Positions 55,501-63,746 of a DNA stretch of 64,000 nt are shown one piece after another. Each line of letters begins with the position of its first letter. The stretch's first letter is position 1. The translations under genes and the position numbers were made by a program. Under the pieces are notes generated by a model. That model made no database searches, had not been told where the DNA came from, and saw only the letters and a list, made by a program, of their open reading frames with translations. The DNA comes from Streptomyces sp. QL37 (lineage in GTDB: Bacteria; Actinomycetota; Actinomycetes; Streptomycetales; Streptomycetaceae), in contig NZ_PTJS01000001.1 in assembly GCF_002941025.1 (NCBI RefSeq), forward strand, positions 3,224,001 to 3,288,000, read 5' to 3'.

Positions 55501-56820
55501 GTGGACGGGGGGAGACAGGCGCGGGACCGCACGCCGCTCGCCGCGGTGCTGGCGGCCAACTCGATATCCACGGCGGGCACTTCACTCACCCTGATCGGCG
55601 TGCCGTGGTTCGTCCTGGAGACCACGGGGAGCGCCGGCCGGGCCGGGGTCGTCGCCTTCTGCGCGACCCTGCCGATCGTCGTCGCCGCCCTGATCGGCGG
55701 CCCCGTCATCGACCGGATCGGCCGGCGCCGGGTCTCCGTGGCCTCCGACACGGTCTGCGGCGCCGCCATCGCCACGATTCCGCTGCTGCACTACGCGGGC
55801 GCGCTCCACTTCTGGATGCTGTGCGCGCTGATGGCGCTGAACGGGCTGGCCCACACGCCCGGGAACACCGCGCGCTACGTCCTGGTCCCCGACCTCGCCG
55901 AGCACGCGGGGACCACGCTCGCCCGCGCCGCAAGCCTCTTCGACGCGGTGTCGCGCGGCGCCCGCATGGTCGGTGCGGCGCTGGCGGGCGTGCTGATCGC
56001 CTTCGCCGGCGCCGAGACCGTGCTCCTGCTGGACGCCGCCACGTTCGCGCTGTCCGCCCTGCTGGTCGCGGCGGGCGTGCGGGGCATCCGCGCGGCCGAG
56101 CCGAGCAGAACCGCCGCCCCTGTGTCGCTGCGCACCTACCGCGCCGAGCTGCGGGAGGGCTACGCCTATCTGCTGGGCAACCGGCTGCTGCTCGCCGTCG
56201 TCGTCATGGTGATGTTCATGAACGGCACCGACCAGGGCTGGAACGCCGTCCTGCTCCCCGTGCACGCCGAGGGCGAGCTGGGCGGGGCGACCGATCTGGG
56301 GCTGCTCACGGCGCTGTTCGGGGCGGGCGGACTGACCGGCGCCCTGCTCTACGGGGCGGTGGGGCACCGCTTCTCGCGGCGGACGGTGTTCACGGTGTGC
56401 GTGGTGCTGTGCGGCGCCCCGAGATTCGCGGTCGCCGCGCTGACCGAAACCACTCTGCCGCTCGCGGTCACGATGGCGCTGGGCGGGATCGCGGGCGGCA
56501 TGCTCAACCCGATCCTGACGACGTTGACGTACGAACGCGTCCCCGAGGAGCTGCGCAGCCGGGTCTCGGGGGCCCTCACCGCGGGCTGTGAGCTCGCCAT
56601 GCCGGTGGGCGGGCTGGCGGCGGGACTGCTGGTCGAGGGGATGGGTGCGACGGGGGCGCTGCTGGCGATGGGCGGGGTCTACTTCCTGGCGACGCTGAGC
56701 CCGCTCGTCTTCCCCGCGTGGCGCACCATGGAGGGTCCTGAGCCGCAGGTCAGCAGCCCGGAACCTTGCCCCCCTGGTCCAGCGCCCGTAGCGAGGACAC
56801 CGCGCTCTCCAGCGTCGTGA
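55501..56820 (+). CDS. MFS exporter
   Basis: A 439-residue, 12-helix transporter of the MFS_3-like group. LAAVLAANSISTAGTSLTLIGVPWFVLE is the first helix pair, GGPVIDRIGRRRVSVASD the loop 2-3 motif, TPGNTARYVLVPDLAEHAGTTLARAASLFDAVSRGARMVGAALAGVL a typical feature of the enterobactin-exporter-like group. The C-terminal ~30 residues are hydrophilic and Pro-rich, and the last 71 bp overlap the 3' end of the convergent Lon-like gene. GTG 55501 starts 2 bp after the small-peptide stop. Substrate probably a drug or metabolite sensed by the ArsR-like protein. Confidence 0.88.
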   Translation: MDGGRQARDRTPLAAVLAANSISTAGTSLTLIGVPWFVLETTGSAGRAGVVAFCATLPIVVAALIGGPVIDRIGRRRVSVASDTVCGAAIATIPLLHYAGALHFWMLCALMALNGLAHTPGNTARYVLVPDLAEHAGTTLARAASLFDAVSRGARMVGAALAGVLIAFAGAETVLLLDAATFALSALLVAAGVRGIRAAEPSRTAAPVSLRTYRAELREGYAYLLGNRLLLAVVVMVMFMNGTDQGWNAVLLPVHAEGELGGATDLGLLTALFGAGGLTGALLYGAVGHRFSRRTVFTVCVVLCGAPRFAVAALTETTLPLAVTMALGGIAGGMLNPILTTLTYERVPEELRSRVSGALTAGCELAMPVGGLAAGLLVEGMGATGALLAMGGVYFLATLSPLVFPAWRTMEGPEPQVSSPEPCPPGPAPVARTPRSPAS

Positions 56821-57538
56821 CGGAGATCAGCCGCAGCCCGTCGGGCCGCTCGGCCTTCGCCTGCTTGCACTCGGCCTTCGGCACCAGGAAGACGGTCGCG
56901 CCGTCCCGCCGGGCGGCCTGCGTCTTGAGGCTGACCCCGCCGACCGGGCCGACCGTGCCGTCGGCCTCGATCGTCCCCGTACCGGCGATGGTGCGGCCGC
57001 CGGTCAGATTGCCTCCGGAGCCGTTGTCGGAGAGCTTGTCGATGATGCCGAGGGAGAAGAACAGGCCCGCGCTCGGCCCGCCGACATCGGCGAGGTGCAG
57101 GGTGACGTCCACCGAACCCGGCTTCATGTCCAGGTAGTTCAGGGCCGCGTCGACGGCGACGTTCTGCGACTCCTCCATGTCCTGGAGGTTGTGCCGCTCG
57201 ATCTCCTTCTCGGAGTCGCCGGTCGGATAGACGGAGTCCCGGGGCATGACCGCCCGGTCCGTCCTGAACCAGCTGTCCACCACGTCCCCGATGCCGACGT
57301 CGGCCGTCGGCGACGTCGCGAGGATCGTGGTCATCAGCAGCTTGCCGTCGGTGGGGTGGGTCGGCGCGCCCTTGACCGTGATGACCGGTGTCCCCTTGTC
57401 GTCCCCGAGGACGTCCGCGGTGGTGCCGGGCTGCGCCACGGTGAACGGCAGCGGCGCGAAGGCGGCCGTGCCGAACAGTGCGAGGACGGGCAGCGCGCAG
57501 AGGGCGAGAACGCGGGGGCGGGAGAGACGAATGGCCAC
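56750..57538 (-). CDS. Lon-like (S16) serine protease, membrane-anchored, without PDZ domain
   Basis: A 262-residue protein. An N-terminal helix (VLALCALPVLALFGTAAFAPLPF) anchors it. After PGTTADVLGD and TTILATSP comes the S16 proteolytic domain with the Ser-Lys dyad: Ser156 in VGGPSAGLFFSLGIID and Lys205 in GTVGPVGGVSLKTQAARRDGATVFLVP; TGGRTIAGTGTIEADG lies between. Relatives of the YlbL type usually carry a PDZ domain between anchor and protease (about 340-360 residues). Here the corresponding stretch is too short, and no PDZ GLG loop is visible. Substrates unknown. Confidence 0.85.
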   Translation of the reverse strand: MAIRLSRPRVLALCALPVLALFGTAAFAPLPFTVAQPGTTADVLGDDKGTPVITVKGAPTHPTDGKLLMTTILATSPTADVGIGDVVDSWFRTDRAVMPRDSVYPTGDSEKEIERHNLQDMEESQNVAVDAALNYLDMKPGSVDVTLHLADVGGPSAGLFFSLGIIDKLSDNGSGGNLTGGRTIAGTGTIEADGTVGPVGGVSLKTQAARRDGATVFLVPKAECKQAKAERPDGLRLISVTTLESAVSSLRALDQGGKVPGC

Positions 57539-57591
57539 CCGCCCAATCTAACCGCCGCGCGCCCCCGGCTCCGACCGCCCCGGCACGGTCG

Positions 57592-57672
57592 GAGGCGGAG
57601 CCGTCCGCTCGCCCTGACGCAGCGCGGACGCCGTGCCGAGGCGGAGCCGTCCGCTGGTCCTAACGCAGCGCG
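57592..57672. repeat. Two direct copies of a 35-bp sequence at the IclR gene 3' end
   Basis: GAGGCGGAGCCGTCCGCT begins each copy (57592 and 57638) and CGCAGCGCG ends each (57626 and 57672), with three differences in between; the period is 46 bp. The second copy covers the last four codons and stop of the IclR gene, so the first copy looks like a partial duplicate of the gene end. Confidence 0.8.
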
Positions 57673-58301
57673 TCGGCCACCTCACGGGCCGCGTCGAGGA
57701 CCCTCGGCCCGACGCGTTCCGGTACGGCGTCCGCGAGCATCACCACACCCACGCTGCCCTCCACGCCCGAGACCCCGACCAGCGGCGCCGCCGCCCCGCA
57801 GGCACCGGCTTCGAGCTCGCCCTGGGTGAGGGTGTAGCCCGGGTGGTCGACGGTCTTCTGCCGGGCGGTGAGGATCGCCCGGCCTGCGGCGCCCCTGTCC
57901 AGGGCGTGACGGAAGCCGGCCCGGTAGGCCACGTGGTAGTCGGTCCAGGTCGGCTCGACCACGGCGACCGCGAGCGCGTCCGACCCGTCGACGAGCGTGA
58001 GGTGGGCGGTGGCCCCTATGTCCTCGGCCAGGGAGCGCAGCGCGGGCAGTGCCGCCTCCCTGACGAGCGGGTGCACCTGACGGCCCAGGCGCAGCACGCC
58101 CAGACCCACTCGGGCCCGGCCGCCCAGATCACGCCGGACGAGCGCGTGCTGTTCCAGGGTGGCGAGCAGTCGGTAGACCACGGTGCGGTTGACACCGAGT
58201 TTGTTCGACAACTCGGTGACGGTCAGGCCGTGATCGGTGTCGGCGAGCAGTTTGAGGACACGCAGTCCCCGGTCGAGCGTCTGAGAAGTCTCCGCGGTCA
58301 C
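57660..58301 (-). CDS. IclR-family transcriptional regulator
   Basis: A 213-residue regulator. The winged helix is SQTLDRGLRVLKLLADTDHGLTVTELSNKLGVNRTVVYRLLATLEQHALVRRD (about 6-58), followed by the effector domain with RVGLGVLRLGRQV, LAEDIGATAHLTLVDGSDALAVAVVEP, RAGFRHALDRGAAGRAIL and APLVGVSGVEGSVGVVML. It is shorter than most IclR proteins (about 250). GTG at 58299-58301 follows GAGGGCG. Its regulon is not suggested by neighbours: the flanking genes are a protease and a helicase. Confidence 0.88.
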   Translation of the reverse strand: MTAETSQTLDRGLRVLKLLADTDHGLTVTELSNKLGVNRTVVYRLLATLEQHALVRRDLGGRARVGLGVLRLGRQVHPLVREAALPALRSLAEDIGATAHLTLVDGSDALAVAVVEPTWTDYHVAYRAGFRHALDRGAAGRAILTARQKTVDHPGYTLTQGELEAGACGAAAPLVGVSGVEGSVGVVMLADAVPERVGPRVLDAAREVADALR

Positions 58302-58804
58302 GACGCCCTCTCCCTCGTGGTGAGCGGGGCGGTTGTCTCTCCGGGATGCGGCCGCCGGTCCCACGGCGACGCACCGAGAGGCCGCCGACTGGCCATGGCA
58401 CCGGCTGCGCTCCGCGGCCACGCTGCCACGGGGCGCTCATGTTTCGGGGACATTAGCGAGGGAGTCCGCTCAGCGGAAGACCTCGTCCAGAATCCGGTCT
58501 CCCTCCGGAACGGCACGGCATAACCGCCGGTCAGCGGCGGACCGTCCGGAACGCGAACATCTACGCGCGTTCAAGTCGGGTGACGCCGCGGCAACGCTCC
58601 GTACATCAGACGTGAACGATTGTTAACCCACCGTGAAAAGAGTGACGCGAAATTTCCGGCCCCCGGCGCCCGCGGGACCCTCACGCGCCCTCAGGGGGAC
58701 GGCGTGCGCCCGGCGCGGACCGCCCGATCACGCCGCGGCCCCGGCACTCGGGCGGTGTGATCCGCGCGTGCACCGGGGCCGTCGAAGCGAGGCAGCGGCA
58801 GGGC
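58302..58804. other. Non-coding region upstream of the IclR gene
   Basis: About 500 bases without a convincing gene. It lies between the end of the helicase gene and the start of the IclR gene, so it should contain the IclR promoter. Notable are a CCGCCG-GTCAG-CGGCGG inverted repeat (58524-58540) and a locally AT-rich stretch, 58610-58655, that includes GATTGTTAACCC. No tRNA or small-RNA structure could be recognised. Confidence 0.5.
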
Positions 58805-60586
58805 TCATCGCATCCGGGTGGCCCACTCCTGGACCTTCTTGATCCGGTCCTGGATCTGCCCGGCCGTCGCCTCCGCGCTGGGCGGGCCGCCGCACACCCT
58901 CCGCAGCTCGGTGTGGATCACCCCGTGCGGCTTGCCGCTCTGGTGGGTGTAGGCCGACACCATCGTGTTGAGCTGCTTGCGCAGCTCCAGCAGCTTCTTG
59001 TGCGTGACGACGGGCCGGTTCTCGGCCGCCTTCTCCAGCAGGTCCGCCTCCTCCGCCGGCTTCTGCCTGCTGTGCGCGATCTGCCGGGTCTGCCGCTTCT
59101 GGAGCAGCAGCTGCACCTGGTCGGGTTCGAGGAGGCCCGGGATGCCCAGATAGTCCTGCTCCTCCTCGCTGCCCGGGTGCGCCTGCATGCCGAATTCCGC
59201 GCCGTCGTACAGCACCCGGTCGAAGACCGCGTCGGACTCCAGCGCCTCGAAGGGCAGCTGCTCCTCGGTCTCCTCGTCCTCCAGCTTCTCCGCGTCCGCG
59301 AGGAGCTGGTCCTCCTCGGCGAACGGGTTCTCCTCGTCGCTGCCCTTCTTGGGCTTGTCGAGCACGTGGTCGCGCTCGACCTCCATCTCGTTCGCGAAGT
59401 CGAGGAGCATCGGGATGGTCGGCACGAAGACGGAGGCGGTCTCGCCCCGCCGCCGCGACCGTACGAAACGGCCTACGGCCTGGGCGAAGAAGAGCGGCGT
59501 CGAGATGGTCGTGGCGTACACGCCGACCGCGAGGCGCGGGACGTCGACGCCCTCCGACACCATGCGCACCGCGACCATCCAGCGCGATTCGTCCTGGCTG
59601 AACTTGTCGATCTTCTTCGACGCCGCCTTCTCGTCGGAGAGGACCACGGCCGGGGACTCGCCCGTCACCTTCTTGAGGATCTTGGCGTACGCGCGCGCCG
59701 ACTCCTGGTCCGTCGCGATGACCAGCCCGCCCGCGTCCGGGATGCCCTTGCGCACCTCGGTGAGCCGCTTGTCGGCGGCGGACAGCACGTTGGGGATCCA
59801 CTCGCCGGTGGGCGCGAGCGCGGTGCGCCAGGCCTGCCCGATGGCGTCCTTGGTCATCGGCTCGCCGAGCCTCGCGGCGATCTCGTCCCCGGCCTTCGTG
59901 CGCCAGCGCATGTTGCCGCTGTAGCTGAGGAAGATCACGGGCCGGACGACCCCGTCGGCGAGGGCGTTGCCGTAGCCGTAGGTGTAGTCGGCCGAGGAGC
60001 GGCGGATGCCGTCGTTGCCCTCCTCGTACGCGACGAAGGGGATCGGGTTCGTGTCGGACCTGAAGGGCGTACCGGTGAGCGCGAGCCGCCGCGTCGCCGG
60101 GTCGAACGCCTCCTGGCAGGCCTCACCCCAGGACTTCGAGTCACCGGCGTGGTGGATCTCGTCGAGGATCACGAGCGTCTTGCGCTGCTCGCACCGGTTG
60201 CGGTGCAGCATGGGGCGCACGCCGACACCGGCGTACGTGATCGCGACCCCGTGGTACTCCTTGCTCACAGGGCCGGCGCTGTAGTCCGGGTCGAGCTTGA
60301 TGCCTATGCGGGCCGCGGCCTCCGCCCACTGCTTCTTGAGGTGCTCGGTGGGCGCCACGACGGTGATCTGCTGCACCACGTGGTGGTGCAGCAGCCATGA
60401 GGCGAGGGTCAGCGCGAAGGTGGTCTTCCCGGCGCCGGGCGTCGCGACCGCGAGGAAGTCGCGCGGCTGCTCCTGGATGTACTTCTCCATGGCACCCTGC
60501 TGCCAGGCGCGCAGCTTCCCGGCCGTCCCCCAGGGGGCGCGGCCGGGAAAGGCGGGTGAGAGGTGGTGGGAGGCGGTAGTAGTCAC
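58805..60586 (-). CDS. DEAD/DEAH-box (SF2) helicase-like ATPase
   Basis: A 593-residue protein of the UvrB/Res-III-like SF2 group. Motif I VATPGAGKTTFALTLA (about 47-62), motif II VILDEIHHAGD (DEIH), motif III ALTGTPFRS, motif V MVSEGVDVPRLAVGVYATT and motif VI FFAQAVGRFVRSRRRGE are intact. The region after motif VI is highly acidic (DEENPFAEEDQLLADAEKLEDEETEEQ), and a C-terminal helical part (LLELRKQLNTMVSAYTHQSGKPHGVIHTELRR) resembles domains found on several actinobacterial helicases. It stands alone, so a repair or restriction role is not indicated by neighbours. Confidence 0.9.
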   Translation of the reverse strand: MTTTASHHLSPAFPGRAPWGTAGKLRAWQQGAMEKYIQEQPRDFLAVATPGAGKTTFALTLASWLLHHHVVQQITVVAPTEHLKKQWAEAAARIGIKLDPDYSAGPVSKEYHGVAITYAGVGVRPMLHRNRCEQRKTLVILDEIHHAGDSKSWGEACQEAFDPATRRLALTGTPFRSDTNPIPFVAYEEGNDGIRRSSADYTYGYGNALADGVVRPVIFLSYSGNMRWRTKAGDEIAARLGEPMTKDAIGQAWRTALAPTGEWIPNVLSAADKRLTEVRKGIPDAGGLVIATDQESARAYAKILKKVTGESPAVVLSDEKAASKKIDKFSQDESRWMVAVRMVSEGVDVPRLAVGVYATTISTPLFFAQAVGRFVRSRRRGETASVFVPTIPMLLDFANEMEVERDHVLDKPKKGSDEENPFAEEDQLLADAEKLEDEETEEQLPFEALESDAVFDRVLYDGAEFGMQAHPGSEEEQDYLGIPGLLEPDQVQLLLQKRQTRQIAHSRQKPAEEADLLEKAAENRPVVTHKKLLELRKQLNTMVSAYTHQSGKPHGVIHTELRRVCGGPPSAEATAGQIQDRIKKVQEWATRMR

Positions 60587-60723
60587 GGTCTCCGGTTCGG
60601 GGCACTCGGGTACGTGGGCGGCTGCCGATACGACAACCGGGCCACCCTACCGGCGGGGGGAGCGGAACCCCGTACGGATCGGCTGTGGCCCGGCAGTGCT
60701 GAGACCCGCTTCACAGGAGACGG

Positions 60724-61092
60724 CTACCTGGCGAACCCGGGCAGCTGCTCCGCGATCTTGGCCATGTCCAGCGCCCCTTGACACACATCCAGCACGAACC
60801 GCTCGGCCTCGTCCACGTCGAAGCCCGCGTCAAGCGGATGCCCGTTCATGTGCAGGAAAACCCATGTCGCGTACCAGGCGATGCGCTTGTTGCCATCGAC
60901 CAGCGCGTGGTTGCGCGCCAGGGACTCCATGAGCGCCGCAGCCTTCTGCCACACCTCCGGATACGCGTCCTGACCGAAGACGCTCGCCTGCGGGCGCGCC
61001 AGAGCCGAGTCGAGCAGCCCGTAGTCACGTACCTCGGCAGCCCCCAGCCGTTCCGCAAGGTTCAGCAGCTCGGGCAGTGTCAGGTATTGCAT
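60724..61092 (-). CDS. doc: Doc-family (death-on-curing) Fic-fold toxin
   Basis: A 122-residue Fic-fold protein. The catalytic motif NHALVDGNKRIAWYATWVFLHMNG (His62 to Arg70) fits HxFx(D/N)GNK with Leu for Phe. In phage P1, Doc phosphorylates and inactivates elongation factor Tu. LLDSALARPQASVFGQDAYPEVWQKAAALMESLA is the usual upstream helical region. Its ATG overlaps the antitoxin stop codon (TGATG), so the pair is translationally coupled, with the antitoxin first. All catalytic residues look intact. Confidence 0.93.
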   Translation of the reverse strand: MQYLTLPELLNLAERLGAAEVRDYGLLDSALARPQASVFGQDAYPEVWQKAAALMESLARNHALVDGNKRIAWYATWVFLHMNGHPLDAGFDVDEAERFVLDVCQGALDMAKIAEQLPGFAR

Positions 61093-61289
61093 CAGGCCAG
61101 CCTCCGGTTCAGCTCCTCACTGACCTTCAGCACATGATCCGCTGCCTCGTTGAAGAGGCGCGAGTGTTCGTTTATGGCAGTGATCACCGCATCGTGAGCG
61201 AAGGACTGCATGCTTCGCCCCTCCGCCTCCGCACGCGCGCGCAGGGCGTCGAGCTCTTCCTCGGTAAACCTCAGATTCAGACCAGCCAT
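61092..61289 (-). CDS. Ribbon-helix-helix antitoxin partner of Doc
   Basis: A 65-residue protein starting MAGLNLRFTEEELDALRARAEAEGRSMQSFAHDAVITAINEHSRLF, a ribbon-helix-helix (Arc/CopG-like) DNA-binding domain, with a short helical C-terminus (EAADHVLKVSEELNRRLA) that should bind and block Doc. Phd-type antitoxins have a different fold, so this is a Doc system with an RHH antitoxin, as often seen in actinobacteria. The inverted repeat 12 bp upstream of the start is its likely operator. Confidence 0.88.
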   Translation of the reverse strand: MAGLNLRFTEEELDALRARAEAEGRSMQSFAHDAVITAINEHSRLFNEAADHVLKVSEELNRRLA

Positions 61290-61300
61290 GGATGCATGGT

Positions 61301-61320
61301 ACCGCGTAGTACCACGCGGT
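61301..61320. promoter_or_regulatory. Inverted repeat, likely operator of the toxin-antitoxin operon
   Basis: ACCGCGT (61301-61307) and ACGCGGT (61314-61320) are exact inverted repeats with a 6-bp centre; the longer surrounding GGTACC/GTACCA context adds partial symmetry. It lies directly upstream of the antitoxin start and abuts the stop of the MFS gene, matching RHH-type autoregulation. Confidence 0.65.
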
Positions 61321-61321
61321 G

Positions 61322-62788
61322 CTAAGCCTCGGTTCGCACCCGCGTAGCTACCCACACCCCCACCAGCGCCACCGCCGCCATCGGCAGGAACACCACCGTG
61401 AAGGCCCCGGGGTGCGCCGTGGCCGTACCGCTTCCCACGGCCCCATGGGCGGCCGCGCCCACCGAGCCGCCGCCGAGCGCGGCGAAGGCGGCGCCACCGG
61501 CGGCGAGCAGCAGCGCGTTGGACAGGCCGTCCGAGATCTGGAGGGCGGCCGAGTTGGCCCCCGCCTCGTGCGGCGCCGACAGCTTCAGCAGCAGCACGCT
61601 CGTCGACGCGATCACGATGCCCATGCCGAAGCACCCGACGCCCCAGACCACGGCCAGGGTCCACACCGGCACCGCCTCGATCAGCACACTCGGCGCCGCG
61701 ACGATCGCCAGGGTCACGAGCACCATGCCCACCACCATGAGTGCCCCTCGGTGGGGCTCCAGCCGGGGCCTGGCCAGGACGTACGAGCCGAGCGCCCAGG
61801 TCAGACCCCCGGCGGCCAGGGAGAGGCCGGCCAGCGTCGGGGAGAGCCCGCGCTGGGTCACGAGCATCAGCGGGACGAAGGACTCCGCGACGATGAACGA
61901 GCCGGCCGATATCCCCCGCAGCAGGATCACGGCGGGCAGCCCCCGCGCGGCCCGCACGGTCCCCCGGGGCAGCAGCCCGCGCACGGCGGGGACGAGGAGC
62001 GCGGCACCGGCCAGCGCCGGGACCAGGGAGGCCCAGCGCAGATCCTGCCCCGCGTACTGGAGCAGCCCGGCGCCGGCCGAGATCCCGAGCGCGAGCCGGA
62101 TGCGGCGCCGGTCGAAGGGCTCCGCCGCGGCCTCCGCGTCCGCGGCCCCTCCCGCCATCCGCCGGATCGCGGGGAGCGCGAGGCCCAGCGGCAGGAGGAT
62201 GAGGACCGGGATGCCGACGAAGACCCAGCGCCACCCGAGGTGCTCGGTCACGGTCCCCGAGGCCAGCGGGCCGACGACGGACGGGACGATCCAGGCCGCC
62301 GAGAAGCCGGCCATGATGCCCGGCCGGATCCGCTCCGGGTAGGCCCGCCCGATGACGACGTACAGCGCCACGATGACGAGCCCGCCACCGACGCCCTGGA
62401 CGGCCCGCCCCAGGATGAACGTCCACATGTTCGCAGCGGTCCCGGACAGCAGCAGCCCCGCCCCGAAGGCCCCGATCCCGGTGGCGAGCGGGGCGAGGGG
62501 CCCGCGCCGGTCGGCCCACTGCCCGGAGAGCACCATGGCGAAGAGGCTGGTGGTGAAGTACGCGGAGAAGGCGAACGCGTAGAGCGGGATGCCGTGCAGC
62601 TCACGGGCCGCGACCGGCATCGCCGTACCCACGGCTGTCGCCTCGAAGGCGATGAGCAGGACGACGGAGACGATGCCGATGCTGAGTGCCCGGTAGGTCC
62701 GCCCGAGGACGCCTTCCGCCGGCTCGGCGACGGAGGTCTCGACTATGGCGGCGGTGACCTCGGCGTCACTGGGTTCCAGGGCAGTCAT
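61322..62788 (-). CDS. MFS transporter, 14-helix drug-exporter type
   Basis: A 488-residue MFS protein. The first membrane segment, ALSIGIVSVVLLIAFEATAVGTAMPVAARELHG, and AFSAYFTTSLFAMVLSGQWADRRG are characteristic of the DHA2-like exporters; GRAVQGVGGGLVIVALYVVIGRAYPERIRPGIMAGFSAAWIVPSVVGPLASGTV is the proton-coupling motif C region. Around 12-14 hydrophobic segments are seen. ATG at 62786-62788 lacks a strong ribosome site; longer versions exist in frame. No regulator is adjacent. Substrate unknown. Confidence 0.87.
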   Translation of the reverse strand: MTALEPSDAEVTAAIVETSVAEPAEGVLGRTYRALSIGIVSVVLLIAFEATAVGTAMPVAARELHGIPLYAFAFSAYFTTSLFAMVLSGQWADRRGPLAPLATGIGAFGAGLLLSGTAANMWTFILGRAVQGVGGGLVIVALYVVIGRAYPERIRPGIMAGFSAAWIVPSVVGPLASGTVTEHLGWRWVFVGIPVLILLPLGLALPAIRRMAGGAADAEAAAEPFDRRRIRLALGISAGAGLLQYAGQDLRWASLVPALAGAALLVPAVRGLLPRGTVRAARGLPAVILLRGISAGSFIVAESFVPLMLVTQRGLSPTLAGLSLAAGGLTWALGSYVLARPRLEPHRGALMVVGMVLVTLAIVAAPSVLIEAVPVWTLAVVWGVGCFGMGIVIASTSVLLLKLSAPHEAGANSAALQISDGLSNALLLAAGGAAFAALGGGSVGAAAHGAVGSGTATAHPGAFTVVFLPMAAVALVGVWVATRVRTEA

Positions 62789-62922
62789 GAGCCCCAGAGT
62801 AAGGGCCACCACCCCCGGTGACCCCTGTCGGTGGGCGGAATCCAGCTGGTCCCTTGGCCGTAGGACCGTGGGCTGTTTCATGAACGCGGTATGGCAGTCA
62901 CGTTGCGGCCCGCCCGCATCCC

Positions 62923-62951
62923 TTGGCCCGGCCCCGGCGGGCCCGTACGGT
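62923..62951 (+). promoter_or_regulatory. Predicted promoter of tRNA-Cys
   Basis: TTGGCC (62923-62928) and TACGGT (62946-62951) are spaced by 17 bp, about 24 bp before the mature tRNA. Confidence 0.4.
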
Positions 62952-62974
62952 CGACAGCAGATCAAGAAACGCAC

Positions 62975-63046
62975 GGCCGTGTGCCCGAGAGGTTCAGGGG
63001 CTCGACTGCAACTCGAGTTACACCGGTTCGAATCCGGTCACGGCCT
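62975..63046 (+). tRNA. tRNA-Cys (anticodon GCA)
   Basis: The acceptor stem GGCCGTG pairs with CACGGCC (63039-63045); U63046 is the discriminator and CCA is encoded at 63047-63049. The anticodon stem CTCGA/TCGAG encloses CTGCAAC, with GCA at 63008-63010. GGTTCGAATCC is the T loop. A U discriminator with GCA anticodon is characteristic of tRNA-Cys. Confidence 0.95.
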
Positions 63047-63058
63047 CCAGCAGACGAC

Positions 63059-63091
63059 AACGGCCGCCCCCATGGCGTGGGGGCGGCCGTT
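63059..63091. terminator. Terminator after tRNA-Cys
   Basis: AACGGCCGCCCCCA and its exact reverse complement flank the loop TGGCG (14-bp stem), ten bases after the encoded CCA. Confidence 0.8.
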
Positions 63092-63160
63092 CCTGCGCGC
63101 GTCGGCGGCTACGCGGGGCCCGCGGGGGCTGCGCTTCGCGCTCCGGCCCGCTGGGCGTGG

Positions 63161-63706
63161 TCACACGCATTTCAGCTCACGCTGTGTGAAGGCGGCGAAA
63201 TTCTTGAGCAGCGTCGGCAGGACGCTACGAACCTCCTGCTCGTCATTCTCCGAGCGGAAGGTGGTCAGACGCAGCTCGATGTACGAACCAGGAGCAGCGG
63301 GGCCCTTCGAGGGCTGGCAGACAATATATGCGGCTGCCCCGTTTCCCCATACAAGGCCCTTCTTCCCCACGTCGACCGAATCGGGGTCCGACCCTACGAT
63401 GGACTTCCAATCGATCCACTTCTCATAGCTCCGGCGGATAGCCATCGCCTGGAATGACGGACGATCATCGATGTCGACGTTGCAGGTCGGCATATCCAGG
63501 TTCTTGCCCAGCACGAATGCGCGCGTGCGCAGCGCGGCCTTGTCACCTGTCGGCAACAACGGGGCTACGTCTTCGGCGGCGAAGACGTCCCAGCAGAGCC
63601 GGTCGGGGAGTTCCGGAACGGCCTCGGGTTCTCCGGAGCATCCGGCCAGGAGCGAGGCCAGGATCACGGAAGTCGCTGATGCGACAGCCTTCCTGAGTTG
63701 CCACAC
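63161..63706 (-). CDS. Predicted lipoprotein, DUF3558-like
   Basis: A 181-residue lipoprotein: signal MWQLRKAVASATSVILASLLAGCSG with lipidated Cys23. The mature part has LPDRLCWDVFAAEDVAPLLPTGDKAALRTRAF, a second conserved block PTCNVDIDDRPSF, and WGNGAAAYIVCQPSKGPAAPGSYIELRLTTFRSEND, ending FTQRELKCV; four cysteines could pair. This layout resembles DUF3558-type actinobacterial lipoproteins. Third codon positions are noticeably more A/T than in neighbouring genes. A paralogue lies 40 bp upstream on the same strand. Confidence 0.75.
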   Translation of the reverse strand: MWQLRKAVASATSVILASLLAGCSGEPEAVPELPDRLCWDVFAAEDVAPLLPTGDKAALRTRAFVLGKNLDMPTCNVDIDDRPSFQAMAIRRSYEKWIDWKSIVGSDPDSVDVGKKGLVWGNGAAAYIVCQPSKGPAAPGSYIELRLTTFRSENDEQEVRSVLPTLLKNFAAFTQRELKCV

Positions 63707-63746
63707 GGCTACTCCCCCTGGGCAAAGCCCACACCGAACACACTGT

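Noticed and set aside
60587..60723. Possible small gene between the helicase and Doc
   Set aside because: No start with a ribosome site and no sensible coding frame in these 137 bases.
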